A stretch of DNA of 64,000 nucleotides from Immersiella caudata (lineage: Eukaryota > Ascomycota > Sordariomycetes > Sordariales > Lasiosphaeriaceae): NCBI GenBank assembly GCA_030512335.1, contig JAULSU010000002.1, positions 4,588,001-4,652,000 of the forward strand, given 5' to 3'. Positions within the stretch are counted from its first letter, which is position 1, and every line of letters begins with the position of its first letter. Position numbers and translations under genes: made by a program. Below the pieces are notes generated by a model that made no database searches, was not told where the DNA came from, and worked only from the letters and a program-made list of their open reading frames with translations. Positions 18,409-30,171 of the stretch are shown one piece after another.

Positions 18409-20421
18409 TCAGAAATAGCACATGCAAACCCCTGCCGCGATACCGACCACCCACCAAACCAGGACCTCCCTCCTCAGCCTCCCCGCCGCTGCCGACCTCT
18501 GCCCTGTGTACCCAATCCCAAAACACCCCCCGCCACCCCATTGCCCATCGTAGCTCCCTTTCCCAGGAGTCAAATCCGCAGTGAACTCTCCTCCCCCATT
18601 ATCGGGTTGCTCCTTGAACTCAGCCTCCATCTTCGTCCCACTGACGAGATCATACATCGCCAGATCCTGAGCCGGGTATTTATCCAATAAATCCTTCGCC
18701 ACACCCAACTTGATCTTTGCTTTGCGATACATGGCATACTTATCTCCGTTTGTGGTGGCGGTCTTGTCAACGTTGGTAGTAGCTTGTTCCTGCCCCTTGG
18801 TGAGGTACTCCTCGAAGAGGATCGGTTCGGCGGAGATGTTGGCCGGGAGGACGTGCGTGGCGTTCCACATGGCGAGGTCGCCCAGTGCGGGATAGATTGC
18901 TGCGATGGGGGAGACGAGCTGGAGGTTAGAGTCTTTGGCCTTCCAGGAGAGAGGAGCGGGAAGGGAGGGGTTGGATGTGGGATCGAGGAGGGAAGTGCGG
19001 GCCATGAGAGGGGTGGATTGGCTGCTGCGGTCGAGGACTTGGACGGTGAAGGTGTACTTGGATTCGGCGGCGAGGGAGAGTTTGATGGTAGGATTGAGAT
19101 CTGTTTTGGGGGAGAGCTCTGTGAGCGTCGTGGAGAGGCCGGGGAGGATCGGGGCATCGTCCCAGTTGCGGGGGTTCCAGAGCAGGTTGTCGTCTCGGGG
19201 AAGGGTGATGCCAAGCGGGGCGAGGGACTTCTTAAAAGACTCGAAGCGCTTGGCACGGTCGAGTTCGACTTTGATCGCGGCCATACGGAGGGTAGCAGCG
19301 TTCAGGGGGGCGAGGAGACTGCCGGCGAGGGACGGGTTGGGCAGAAGTTCATTGTTGTTAGCTGCCTGGGCTTGGAGGCCGGGGATGACGGCGCAACGGA
19401 ACATGCGTTCCTGCTGGTCGGCGACTTGGATGAGCTTGGACTGCAGCTGTTGAGTGTCGTTGTTGGACTTGACGATGTCTCGGATAAAACCTTGGATCTG
19501 CGGGGCGAGGGCGACCGAGAAGTGTGAAATCCCGGCGTATGTCTTGCCCCAGATTGCTGGGTCTGTTCCTCCACTTGCCACGATGAACAAGGACAGAAGA
19601 GGATTCTCGCTGCCAAGGGCAATAGAAGAGCTTCCAAAGCCCTTGCTCAGCGCCGCAGCGGCGATGCCTGTCTCCTTCGCTGCGTTAGCGACACTGGCAT
19701 CATCGGTTGCCTTGGCTGTGTTCTCGAGAACCTTTTCTTCAAACTCAAAATTCCCATCCAGGTTGCGACACTCGGTGTTGTTCGACTGGAAGCTCGCGAC
19801 GCGCTGGCATGAGGCAACCGACGAGCAGTTGCTGCGCAGACAGGCTTGGTCCATGAGGCGACCGTAGTAGCTCGCAGCACTCCCTCCCGCCTGGGAGGCT
19901 GTGTCGAATCCGCGCGATATGGCGTCGACGGCGTCGCAGTTGAGGCCCCGTCGTCGGCACTCCCACGAGAGAATCGACGATCCGTCTTTCACCGGTGTCT
20001 CCCAGGGCTCGCTGCAGGCAACACAGGTCTCGGCGATCCCGCCGCAGTTGGGCGACACTCCAGCGGTCGAGATATATCCCTGTGGGCAGTCGCAGCATTG
20101 GTACGTGTACTGCCACTTTTCCCAGTTGCAAACGCTGTAGCATTGCCCGCCAACATCAGCTGTGGTTGCATTGTCGCTGCGGTATACTTGGCTACTGGAG
20201 CAGACGGATGGCGTTTCGAACTCCTCACAACCCGTCCCCCACCTCCATTCTCCCAGGGGAACTGGTCCAGACCCGCAGTCGCCGTTGCAACAGCATGTCT
20301 CGGTGCCCTGCGTCGAGTGGAAATAGCATTGGCCGGTCGGTTTCTCGAAGAGGATTCTCGCGATGGCGTCACCGGGAAGCAAACAGAGTGTGATCAACAG
20401 TAGTGATCTCTGGAGCGCCAT
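18409..20421 (-). CDS. Secreted cysteine-rich protein, 670 aa
   Basis: This is a single-exon gene. I start at the ATG at 20421 because MALQRSLLLITLCLLPGDAIA is a signal peptide; the frame is open further upstream but without ATG. Residues about 30-180 are cysteine-rich with CCCNGDCG, CNWEKWQYTYQCCDCPQGY and CGGIAETCVACSEPWE, so they should be disulfide-bonded outside the cell. The middle (about 180-420) is helical. The second half has several NxT/NxS sites and mixed strands. The end has a Gly-rich stretch followed by a hydrophobic tail (VLVWWVVGIAAGVCMCYF) that would suit a GPI anchor signal or a single membrane helix. The function is unknown; similar large secreted proteins occur across Sordariomycetes. 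It probably sits at the cell surface. Confidence 0.75.
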   Translation of the reverse strand: MALQRSLLLITLCLLPGDAIARILFEKPTGQCYFHSTQGTETCCCNGDCGSGPVPLGEWRWGTGCEEFETPSVCSSSQVYRSDNATTADVGGQCYSVCNWEKWQYTYQCCDCPQGYISTAGVSPNCGGIAETCVACSEPWETPVKDGSSILSWECRRRGLNCDAVDAISRGFDTASQAGGSAASYYGRLMDQACLRSNCSSVASCQRVASFQSNNTECRNLDGNFEFEEKVLENTAKATDDASVANAAKETGIAAAALSKGFGSSSIALGSENPLLSLFIVASGGTDPAIWGKTYAGISHFSVALAPQIQGFIRDIVKSNNDTQQLQSKLIQVADQQERMFRCAVIPGLQAQAANNNELLPNPSLAGSLLAPLNAATLRMAAIKVELDRAKRFESFKKSLAPLGITLPRDDNLLWNPRNWDDAPILPGLSTTLTELSPKTDLNPTIKLSLAAESKYTFTVQVLDRSSQSTPLMARTSLLDPTSNPSLPAPLSWKAKDSNLQLVSPIAAIYPALGDLAMWNATHVLPANISAEPILFEEYLTKGQEQATTNVDKTATTNGDKYAMYRKAKIKLGVAKDLLDKYPAQDLAMYDLVSGTKMEAEFKEQPDNGGGEFTADLTPGKGSYDGQWGGGGCFGIGYTGQRSAAAGRLRREVLVWWVVGIAAGVCMCYF

Positions 20422-22766
20422 TTTGGCGTCCCCGTGTCGGGCGGGCGGGCAGGTTGGTCGGAGCGCGATTGTCGAGACGGAGAGCGATAGCGCGCGAACG
20501 CCCGCTTGCAGCGCGTCAAGGTCGAAAACTTTTATTGTCGACGACACATTCTTATCTCGCAGGAATATGAGGTGGACAGGGGTGCCGAGATATATTGAAG
20601 AGGCGCTGATGCCATTCCCATTTTGGACGTGAGGCGTCGCTCCCGAACCACACCTGAGCGACGTGCCAATTTTGGCTCCCAATCAGATCGCGCAGCCTCC
20701 ATCCATTCCTGAGCTTCTATGGAATTGAGGTGGTCTAGACACTGAGATCGTCATGTTGAGAGTACTCTAGGTGAAGATGCTCTCCTCTTCTGCTCGGTGG
20801 CCGAGATGCGCAGTCCTGGGTGTCCAGGTCGTATGGTCGTCGGCGCGCATCGGGTGCGGGGCATCTGCTTTGCATCGTTGCTGATTGATCCGGCCAGCCC
20901 TCTGTGCGTGTCCGCGGTTGCCCTCAATCACAATTCGTTTCTGGAGCAAGGCGTTTGAGATAAAGAGACAAAGACATTGTGAAAGCGAGCCGTCGCGGCA
21001 ATGAATCGTGATTTGCAACGCTGCGAAAAAAATTATGGATGGAGACAAGGCTGCGGGAAGTTCCCAGCGCCAAGCCCTCTTTTGTTGCCACTGGCAAGAC
21101 CCTGGCTCACACCGGGTTACCCCTGAATGCCCCACTTTTCTTGGAATAGGTGAAGCTCGATGGCTTCGAACCACGATTCCAAGCACGCGGAAAACCACAC
21201 TGCTGCATCTCACACAGAAATGAAGAGCTGGATGTAATGATATAGCTATACGGTAAATTCTGGGATTCGGAATATCCTATGAACAGAAATTTGACCCTCA
21301 CAGAGCTGTCTCATCATCTGACACAAACGAACATGAGCAAACCCTCGGCGCGCCTTTTGCAACCGTGCCGACTGATTGTTCGTATAGTCCAGTCAATTAG
21401 GGTCGGAGACGTGATTGAGGTGAGCTGAGCTTATGGATGGCAACAAGAGCCACGCGTCGCTGGCCCCTTTTCCTTTGGATTTTGAGTCCCATTCCCAATT
21501 ACTGCCGGGCCGCCCATGGCTTCAGGACATAGCAAGGTACGCTTGGGGGCTTCTAGTACATGGTTCAAAGATGAGAGAAGTGCCCCAGACACTCGAGATT
21601 GAGGTGATAGGACATGAAGTCACAGAGGCACGACGGAGTCGTTGCGCGGGCTAACATGTTGTAGGTTGACGGGTGAGTAGGCTGGGCGGTTCCCGTTAAC
21701 ACTGTCGCATTATCAACTTGTTTAGGGCCGGCACTGTGTCGCTGGGCCAGGTGTAGGGTCGCAGGGCAGTTGAGGTTGGGGGCACAGACTTCTGGCAGGT
21801 GGAGGTGGTTGTCCTGGAGCGGGAGTTGTCGCAAAAAAAAAAGAAAAAAGAAAAAAAGGAAAATCCATGAGAATGAGCGGAAAGAGGAGCGCTTTATATA
21901 GCGCATGAGGCGCTAGCGATATTGGAATCAAATCTCTGAACCAGGCTCATTACTGTGACGCCGAACTGAGCGGGCCTGGGAGAATAACTGGGATGAGGGG
22001 ATGTCACAGTAAATGAAAGATTGAAAAAGCGGCTCCAAGATGAAATCGTTAACTTGACTTGGTACAAAGGGCTGATCCCTATCGTCGAGCGCACATTTCC
22101 AAGTTACGGCCAACAGGTGCGCAGCTGGCTGCTCAGCCGATGAGTTTGAACGAGCGGGTGCCATTGGACGGGGCTCGGCGGTTTGGCTTCCCCTCTTTGC
22201 GGCATGAAAACCCTACCCACGCCTGAAGCGATTCAGCGCTGAGGGTGCGAGGCCGAAGCCACGACGAAGGCCGTCGCCTCAACTAATTTCTTGAAATATC
22301 GCAAACGCCACAAATTGAGAATCGGCCATGTGCAGTTTTGTCCAACAACGATTGTGAGCCTCAACATTCCAACATACCTAACGCCAAATCTAGAAAGCAT
22401 TGCGGGGCTTGGCACCCAGCCATCAAGTGCCGACCCAACTGGAACTGCAGCTGCACGTGTGTTGTGCAACCCCAGCAGCCCTATGGCAGCGGCGGGATCG
22501 TGCTGAGGCTGGGCGCCCGGCGGCCGCCTAAGCCCGAAACCGCGCATGTTGTCTTGCATCGAGGCCTCAGCAGTGGGCGAGACAGCTGCGATACCCCGCA
22601 CGTCGTCTTACTTCTTATCAGCTCCAATGACCCTACATTAGCCCTGCAACCGCAGAGTGCCTAGTCGTTCTTTTCATCTCTCGATCGTTCATTTTCTGCC
22701 GACAAAAGTTTCCCAACCCGACAATCCCTCCTCACCAGCGCGAGACCACCCGACGCGATCGCTGAA
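20422..22766. other. 2.3-kb intergenic region
   Basis: No gene can be supported here. Features are an A-rich tract at about 21831-21862 and a TTTATATA element near 21894 without a credible downstream frame. The region serves two divergent genes, so both promoters should lie within it. Confidence 0.5.
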
Positions 22767-23932
22767 ATGCTGAAGAAGTTCAGTTGCGCCGTCCTCCTCG
22801 TGCCCGTCGTCGTCATCTTCAATGTCGCCATGCTGGCGGTTGAGGTGGTCATGCTGCGGGCCGGCACAGGATCTCTCAACAATGCCGACAAGCATCCCTC
22901 CTACCCGGGATGGTACGCCGTTATGGTAATTATCACCCAACACCACCTGCGCGGTGGAACTGACCATTTCAGATCGACGCGGACAAGTACAGATTCAGCC
23001 CAAATGACCCCTTCGGACTCCCTGACTCGCAGGACCCTTCCAAACCAAAAGAATTCTTCGCCATCTACCCATCGCTGTATTGCAGCGGCCAGAAGAAAGA
23101 AGGCGGCAAGGATAGCTACGGCAAACCGAGTGCAAAGTACGAAGCCGATTACTGTTCGCCATGGGGATACCAGTTTGACCTCCAGTGGTGAGTTGCCCCT
23201 CCGCTCGACCCGAATACCGATTCTCTGACGGATGCATTCAAAGGCTCTGGCGCGATTGGGGCGTTGACCTTGTCAAGAACAACTCGATTGGCCAAAATCC
23301 GCGCATGATTTGGATTACCCTCCTGATAAGCGCCTTCACGACGGCCCTCTCCGCCATTCTGAAGATTCTTGGGTTGTGTTTCTTCTACGCCAAGGTTGCG
23401 TCGTGTATCCTTTCTTGGGTCACCATTGCCTGCGCCTGCGCGATGGCTACAACCTCCCAGTCGTTTATCAGTAATTTGGTCAGCAGTCTGCCGAAGCTTG
23501 ACGTCGGTGGAACGGGGCAGCTTTCGGCGCAGTCGTATGTCCTCTCCCCAACTTTGGGCAGCTAGAACTGAACTGACTATTTTCCGCAGCGGGCCGTTCC
23601 ATACCAAGGTTGCTTGGATTCTTACCGCAGTTTCCTGCGTATCTGCTCTTGTCGAGACCTTCATACTTTACCGACAATACCGAGCCCGCCGTGCTCGCGC
23701 TTCATCACCTTCCGGCCATGGGCGCACCAATGTCATGGGTGGAGGCCAAGGCGGTGCATACCAGCATCTAGGTCCTAGCGGGAAGGAGGGCTTACACGCT
23801 GGATCTTTCATTGAGTTGATGAAGGGTTCTTCAAGGACGCAGTCACGGGAGCCTTCACCGATGAGAGGTGGGAAGACCGTCAGCGTCACGGTGCAAGACA
23901 CGGCGTACGAACCGATGAGGCATCGTGTGTGA
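22767..23932 (+). CDS. SUR7/PalI-like four-span membrane protein, 335 aa
   Basis: Exons are 22767-22925, 22973-23187, 23244-23534 and 23590-23932; all phases agree. A first membrane segment (SCAVLLVPVVVIFNVAMLAVEVVML) is followed by an extracellular loop with FFAIYPSLYCSG and YCSPWGYQFDL, like the conserved Cys-containing loop of SUR7/PalI proteins. Then come MIWITLLISAFTTALSAILKILGL, CILSWVTIACACAMATTSQ and VAWILTAVSCVSALVETFILY. The cytosolic tail of about 90 residues is Ser/Gly/Arg-rich. Family members organise eisosomes/MCC domains or take part in pH sensing (PalI). The topology and loop support the family; which subfamily is not clear. Confidence 0.75.
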
Positions 23933-25060
23933 TTTGCTCCGCAGTTGATCAATGCTGGGAGGGAAGGGAAGCACTGGAGTGTTCATTCTGGGTTTTGAAT
24001 ATCACAGTCTTGGACAATTGAAGAGAAGGTCATCTAGATGGCACAGGAAACCTGTTGTGCCCCCGTTGTATACCAAAAAAAACACCTAACCATCCCAATT
24101 GAGAGCCACCCCCCCGAGCAACCCCAGACGAAAATGAGATGTCCTCGGCAGGGAAGTAATGACTAATAGAGTGGACCATTCGGGTAGAGTCCACCATTTA
24201 CTTGACGTTTGCTGCTCGACATATTGCTCGCGCGTTTTGTTAAAGGTTCGTGTGATTTCGAAGTCTTGGTCGTGTTGATGATGATGAAAGGGATAACGTT
24301 TGCGAGAGGAAATAACTGGCCTGATGGCTACCTAGCCTGAAATAGGTACCTTACCATAACACGGTGTGCCCGATGTAAGCTCCGGACTCGCCGCGGGGGT
24401 CGAAGGAGCTTGAGAAGTTGATGTCAGGTCTGCGATATTGCGAAGATCAAACCCCACATCGCCCACTAGGGCAGGCGGCAGAATCCGAACCTTTGACGAA
24501 GAAGGAAGCCGCACCACACTCGTTCGACACACGCACCGCAATCCATTCCTTCATTCTCCACCAAAATTGCCCAGTGCCCCTCCAAGTACCCGTCCACAAC
24601 TCTACCTTGGTTCCTAACCCTTTTTCAACAACACGGCCCGGGGTTGAACCCAGTCATCAAAGCTACCATTGGTCCGAGCCCTGAGCATCGGAGCTCCTAT
24701 TGATCTTGGTTGGTTCTTCTCCGGCCGGCAATGCACCCCCAAGAAGCGACTGGCGCACGCACCAGCTTGGGGGCACGCATGAAGCTCTAGCCCATGAAAA
24801 GTACCTATCGAGAACGCCAAATTTCAATGACCTGTCCAGTCATGAGGGTGAGGTGCCAAGTTGCCTGAGGTCGGGCTGCAGCAGGTGCAGCAGGTGCAGC
24901 ATCGGGCTTCCCTGCACCAAGCCGGCGCCATCATGCGCTGTCATCGAACAGCCCGCCATTTGCTCGACACTCACCAACGTTTGAGCACAAAGGCTCCTCC
25001 GCATCTTACCTATCCCTCTAGCTGACAGCTACCGTTTGTCGCATTTCTGGCTGAAAGACA
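23933..25060. other. Intergenic, no gene seen
   Basis: This 1.1 kb between two plus-strand genes has no supportable coding frame. A short CAGGTG(CAG) repeat lies near 24880-24900. Confidence 0.5.
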
Positions 25061-27384
25061 ATGGCCGACCCCCTTCCGAGCCCACTGGTGAGCACGCCCA
25101 GCACCCGCGATGAACCGTCACCATGTTGTCTGGACCACAATGCAGCAAACGATCTGGCCGCGATCCGTGCCTTGCTTCAGTCCATGGCCCAGCACAACTC
25201 CATTGAAGTTCCAAAGGAGCTCGGCTGCCTGGCGAGCTCAACAAGTTTTGGGAATGTCGATTCCAGAAGGAGTCGTTATGACGAAGACAAGACAATCAAC
25301 TACCGCATGCAGCAACTTCCTAACGGCTTCACCCTCCATTCCTCGGCAGGCCACGAGCCAGTCGAGATGGGGCCAACAGCATTCCTTCAGCCTCAGAGCG
25401 AAGACCTCAAGCCCGGTGTCTACGGTGGTGTGTCCTGGGAATTCGATCCGTTCCGAGAGGACCGCCACGTCGATAACGGCGAGTTTGGATACGACGAGGA
25501 TGGATACATATGCACTTTGGTGCGACACGGCGCGGCTACAATGGGAGACCCACCGCAGCCGGGGAACACTAGTTCTCCCCCGAGATGCCAGAAGGTCAAG
25601 GAACACATGGCAAGTAGTCGATTCGAATTGTCCCTCTCCCCACCAAGCCGCTAACAGTTGTCCTAGTTCAAGAATGCAAAGGGACGAAGCTTGACCCCTT
25701 TGTGGGCTGGGCAGTACTTTGGAAAAGAATGGCAAGTTTCTGGCGAAGTCGAACCCTGTTTGACTCCACTGACGGGCGATTTTGTGTGCTGCAGGAATAT
25801 TGGCTTGCAGGGTGTTGGCGACGAGGAGGTTTCCTCCCTTGTAGTATCCCAACTCTGCAGCCGTGCCGATCAGACGGTATCCACTGACCACCACCACCTC
25901 TTCTCTCCAAGGCGACGTTTGGTCATGTATTTCCTCAGCCAGTTCAACGATAAGTGGGGACTGAACCGGCACTCCTGGGGCAGCTCAGACGACAAAGGCC
26001 GATCCGAGGACGGTTGGGGTGGCGGTTCAATGGCAGTGACGAGGTCCTGGAAAGAAGATGTTCTTTTTCAGTACCACATGCGGGTGTTTACAACTGGATC
26101 GCGGCGAGCGTGTCAGGGGAGGTTGTCCGGAAACCTCACCGACCCGAGCGACGTGAAGAGGAACCTTGGTATTCATGAAATTCGGTACTCTATTGGGCTC
26201 AAGACCACTTGGGAGTTTGATCTCCCCGTTTACACCATGGTCACGATGACGAACTCGTTCGCTGGCCTCGAGGACCTTGGGGAGTTGTCTGACGTTAGCA
26301 TCTGGAAGGCGGCTAATATTCAACCGTCGATCCGTGCAACTGGGGTTGCTGCATTTGCTTTTAGAATTCGGTCGCTACTCCCAGGCTGGGCAGACCAGTG
26401 GTCGCGTCTGCTCGATCAAGTCGACAAAGCTCTCAGTGGCGATGTGAGTACCTCACTACCGCTTGTCTTCATTTGGGTTTCTGACTCTTCTTTTCATCTT
26501 GGCCGCTTGTAGAAGGGGTTTCACTGACAGCATTACACAGCTTGCGAACATACTCTCCCAAGAAGGCCGAAGGGAAATCATGGTGGACGGGAGCGACCTC
26601 CGACTCTCAGAGTTTTATCCTGCCGTCTTGCAGATCTTGCTTATTGCTTCCGACTGGATCCAAGAGAGCATGGACGATCTGCGGTGGATGGTGGATGACA
26701 TGCAGCGGCTCTACTTCTCCCTAAACACGCGTGACAATTTTTACGCTTCCTTTCTCCCTTCTGGGCTCGACGCCAAGGATCAGGAGGCAGCCATCGCGAT
26801 CTTCAAGCACAACTGGGACAGTGTCAAGACGTATCAGCAGCGCTTGGGCAAGTCGCTATTGACCCGCATCGCAAGGAAGCAGGAGGAAGTCAGAAATCTC
26901 AAGGACGGCGTGGGTCTCACTGGCACATTTTCCAGAGGTTGTTCCTTGTTACGCTGACAACGGTTGGTTTGCAGATGTTCAACGCAACGTCGGTCAACGA
27001 GGCTAAAAACTCAACAAAGTTGAACCATTACATCTTGATTTTTACAGTTGTCACCATTCTCTATCTGCCCTTGAGCTTTGTATCCGTGAGCCCACCCTCC
27101 TGCCCGCCTTACCTGTGTTCCCAATCTCCCAGCAACCCACTAACACAGTCAAGACACTCTTCGCCTTAGATCTTTTTGACTGGGATGACCCAGGACAGGC
27201 CAAAATGTTCACCGTGACAATCACGCTGGTGGCAGCTTGCACCTATGTTTTGTCGGCTTTTATGGTCTGGTTTACGCGACAGTCTTCAGCTGGCGGCGAG
27301 CGTGGCGTCAGCGCGAGGTTTATGGTCCCGCGCCTGGGACATCGGGATTCCATCAAGGGGCGTCGGCGCACAGTTATTGAATGA
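25061..27384 (+). CDS. CorA-like Mg2+ transporter-domain protein, 678 aa
   Basis: Predicted exons are 25061-25609, 25667-26443, 26541-26909, 26975-27085 and 27154-27384. Intron 1 has a gc donor (GCAAGT) with a CTAAC branch site. The last 200 residues carry the CorA-like arrangement common in fungal proteins: a long helical stalk (LLIASDWIQESMDDLRWMV.. to RKQEEVRNLKDG), then MFNATSVNEAKNSTKLNHYILIF and membrane helix TVVTILYLPLSFVSTLFALDLF, a hydrophilic link and helix FTVTITLVAACTYVLSAFMVWF. The GMN selectivity motif of true CorA channels is absent (ALD stands near its place). Such proteins are frequent next to HET and NLR genes and many are not proven transporters. A further in-frame gc..ag intron of 63 bp inside exon 2 (about 25734-25796) is possible. 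Confidence 0.75.
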
Positions 27385-27555
27385 ACAGCATCCGGGTGTC
27401 GTTTGAGAAGCCGTGAGAAATACCGAGCGAAAAGATACCATCCCTTCTCTCTAGTTATATTGTGGCCACTTCCAACTTGACGACCGCCCGAGCCCGCCGA
27501 GCCAACGAGATATCGATACCAGATGAAACAGCGGCAGGTCTTCAACGAGGACCAT

Positions 27556-28397
27556 CTACATTATTGTACAGCAACCTGACGCACTAGTGCGGCGGTCTTG
27601 CGGTATCAGACATCCTGCACTTGTGGTCCTAATGTGACCAATGTTTCCCACATCCCGCCCCTGAAGCTCCTTCATCAACTGCAATTGAGGTGGTGGATAC
27701 CTTTTCTTGCGGAGGATTGCGAAATGCTCGAGCACTTCTTTGGAACAATAGTCGTCGTCACGGCGCCGTTTGAACGTCATCTCAGGGGCTCCGTCGAGAC
27801 GCATTGCTCCCTTCTCGAGCTCGCCGTTCGCTATTTCGAGCCTTTGGTGATAGGCCGGGTTGACCGTGTCCCACATTGTCGTAACGAATGCTACATGTGG
27901 GTAGAACTTTTCGCCACAGATGGCCTTGAAGATGTCGAGGATGGCGGCGGTGGTTCCCTTGAGTCGCATCTCGGAGATATTGTGAAAATAGATAGCTCCG
28001 TAGACAACATCCCGATCGAGCCGGGAGAGCGTCTTTGCGATTTTTCGGAGAATCTTAAGGTTCTCATCCGCCGGCTCCACAAACCCGGGGGTGTCAATGA
28101 GAAGGAAAGGCTTGATGTATCCATTGAATCTGGGCTCAACCTTGTAGGTCCTGCAGTCGTTTGTGCCTGCGCGGGAGGTCAATATCATCCAGGTTGAATG
28201 AGTGACCAAATCTCAAACCCTAGGGAGATGGGCGATGTTGATGAGTGCAACAATTTCACATGGTACGTACATGGTTTGTCCTCACTTTCGATCTGCACGG
28301 CTTCGGTTGTCAGAACTTTGACAAAGGAGGATTTGCCCGACCCTGAAGGGCCAATGAGCAGGATGACAGGTAATGGGTCCTTGAGGTTTGCAGACAT
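27556..28397 (-). CDS. AIG1-type P-loop GTPase with CaaX-like end, 245 aa
   Basis: Exons are 28271-28397 and 27556-28166 (gt..ag intron of 104 bp, phase 1). G1 is GPSGSGKSS (16-24) and G3 is DTPGF (67-71). Instead of NKxD/TRxD the G4 region reads FVTTMWD, as in many fungal AIG1-like or MMR_HSR1-like GTPases. The C-terminus ends SGCCTIM: CTIM fits a CaaX box and the Cys before it could be palmitoylated, so the protein may be held on a membrane like Ras or some GIMAPs. Eukaryotic GIMAP/AIG1 GTPases act in immunity and cell survival; the fungal ones are uncharacterised. It lies head to head with a second GTPase at 29024, and both have an intron at the same place (inside the Cys codon of K-P-C), so they arose by duplication. 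Confidence 0.82.
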
Positions 28398-29023
28398 TGC
28401 GTCACCGATCTTCGGGGGTTGCTTGGTGAAGCGATGGAGCGTTTGATCAGAACCTGGAATTGTTGCGGCTTCGATGAACGCTCAAAACATGTATGAAGGA
28501 ACTCAATATTCGATACTGGTTAGAGATCCTCGTGGCATCTAGGAGAAAGAAAAACGGAGGCAGCGGAGACAAGTGCTTCTCGGGCCCCAGCTCTGCGGAC
28601 GCCCGACATCTGAGGTGGAGAAAGTCATCTTGGGAGAGCCATTGTTGGGAGATTGGGCACCGGTCGCTGTTGCAGCCGCATGTGTCGGTTGCTGGGGGTT
28701 GCCCAAGATATCCATTGGACAAGAGCACCTGAACTGTTGGGTTGATTGGGTGTATTGGCCTTATCGGTATTATCAATGTGGCTGGGTGATGCACAACGTG
28801 GTTTGGCCTTGACCAACCCCGGACGCGAAGAGAGCCCGAACGTTCAAACAATGTACCCGATGGGGAGAGAAGGTGGAGTTAAGGGCCTGATTGTCAAGAG
28901 TTCTTCCTCCCTGTCTTGGACGGAAGCCTGTACTTCATTTATGCAGGCGCGAGTTGTTTCTTCGCCGAATTTCATTCTTCGCTCGCAACAAAGATCATCG
29001 CGCCCCTTTCCCTTCAAACGCAA
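28398..29023. promoter_or_regulatory. Divergent promoter region between two GTPase genes
   Basis: These 626 bp separate the two head-to-head GTPase genes and carry no supportable gene. Co-regulation is an inference from the arrangement. Confidence 0.4.
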
Positions 29024-30171
29024 ATGGACGGAACGGACAGTAGCACCTCCGGAGAGAGACCCCCAGGGGCTGCTCGGGATGCCAAACGAAAACAGGGCAC
29101 CAAAACCACCATCGCTGTTTTGGGGGTGACAGGAGCGGGGAAATCGACATTCATCAATGTCGCCTTCGGCCTAGATACCTTGGAAGTCAGCCATGGTTCC
29201 AAACCTTGTGAGCTTCTCCGAGCAACGCTCCGGGATGAAGGGACTTGACCCTTGCTGACCCCTCGATGAAACAGGCACACAGGATCCCCAACCAGTCGAA
29301 TTTCGGATCGGCAATCGCACGGTCGTCCTCATCGACACACCCGGGTTCGACGACGACAAGCGCGACGACGTGCGCATACTTGAAGACATCGCTACTTGGA
29401 TGGCTCGAAAAGGATACTTGGAGGAACGGAAGCTGGACGGCCTGATCTTCCTCCATCCTGTCACACACACTAGGGCCGGCCGCTCCGAGCTGAACCGAAC
29501 GCAGCTGCTGGAGAAGATTCTGGGCCCGGATGCATACAACCGGGTCTTCATCGCCACAACCATGTGGGGTTATATTGCCAATGAAGATCTTGTCCAGGAA
29601 AGACTTAACAGTCGGTTTGCCCGAGGAGGCGTTTGGCACGAGCTGATCAGCAACGGAGCACAATACGTCAAGCATGACAACACCCAGCGGTCGGCCCACG
29701 AGATCATCCGCCGCATTATGGCAATCAGCGACACGAGAGGAAAGCCAAAGACTCTGTTGGAGAATGAGCTCAAGTCAAAGGAAGGACGTCTGGGCCACAC
29801 TACCGCTGGTCGAGAGCTCGAGAGGCAAATAAAGGGAAAAATCAAGGAGGCAGAAAACCTGATCACCGCGCACATGGAGAATAAGCCTCCGGTGGCGTTC
29901 AAACATTCCAAAGTGTCGGATGAGCGGAAGGCGTGGAAAAGGTGGCACAACGATATGCGGGACATGCAAACCCAGCTGAGCCTCGAGCGCCAACGGCTCG
30001 ACAAGTTGCAGAATATTGTTGTGAGTACCCAGTAGCCCCATAACCGTCGCGCCAGCTCTCTTGTCCTGGCCACATCACTCAATACTCACTAATCAGTTTC
30101 AAGGTTCGTCTCATCAAAATCTTGGCCTCATGGTTCAGGTCGTCGTCCCGTTAAACCTGCTTCAGCTTTAG
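29024..30171 (+). CDS. AIG1-type P-loop GTPase with coiled-coil tail, ~334 aa
   Basis: Exons are 29024-29207, 29275-30020 and probably 30097-30171. I start at the ATG at 29024 (MDGTDSST); upstream the frame is open without ATG. G1 is GVTGAGKST (34-42), G3 is DTPGF (82-86), and the G4 region is FIATTMWG, as in the divergent neighbour. The C-terminal third (KSKEGRLGHTTAGRELERQIKGKIKEAENL to LSLERQRLDKLQNIV) is a charged coiled coil. The last exon is uncertain: without splicing the frame ends five codons after 30020. There is no CaaX box in either version, unlike the partner. The shared intron site and motifs show that the two are paralogues. It may oligomerise through the coiled coil, as GIMAP GTPases do; this is inference. 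Confidence 0.8.

Noticed and set aside
20422..20682. Upstream extension of the 670-aa secreted protein
   Set aside because: The frame is open but has no ATG, and the signal peptide begins at 20421.
23480..23677. Short minus-strand ORFs in the SUR7-like gene
   Set aside because: They are shadows of the spliced plus-strand gene without any motif.
25238..25972. 244-codon ORF on the minus strand
   Set aside because: It is antisense to exons of the CorA-like gene, has no motif, and its codon pattern is the shadow of the plus-strand gene.
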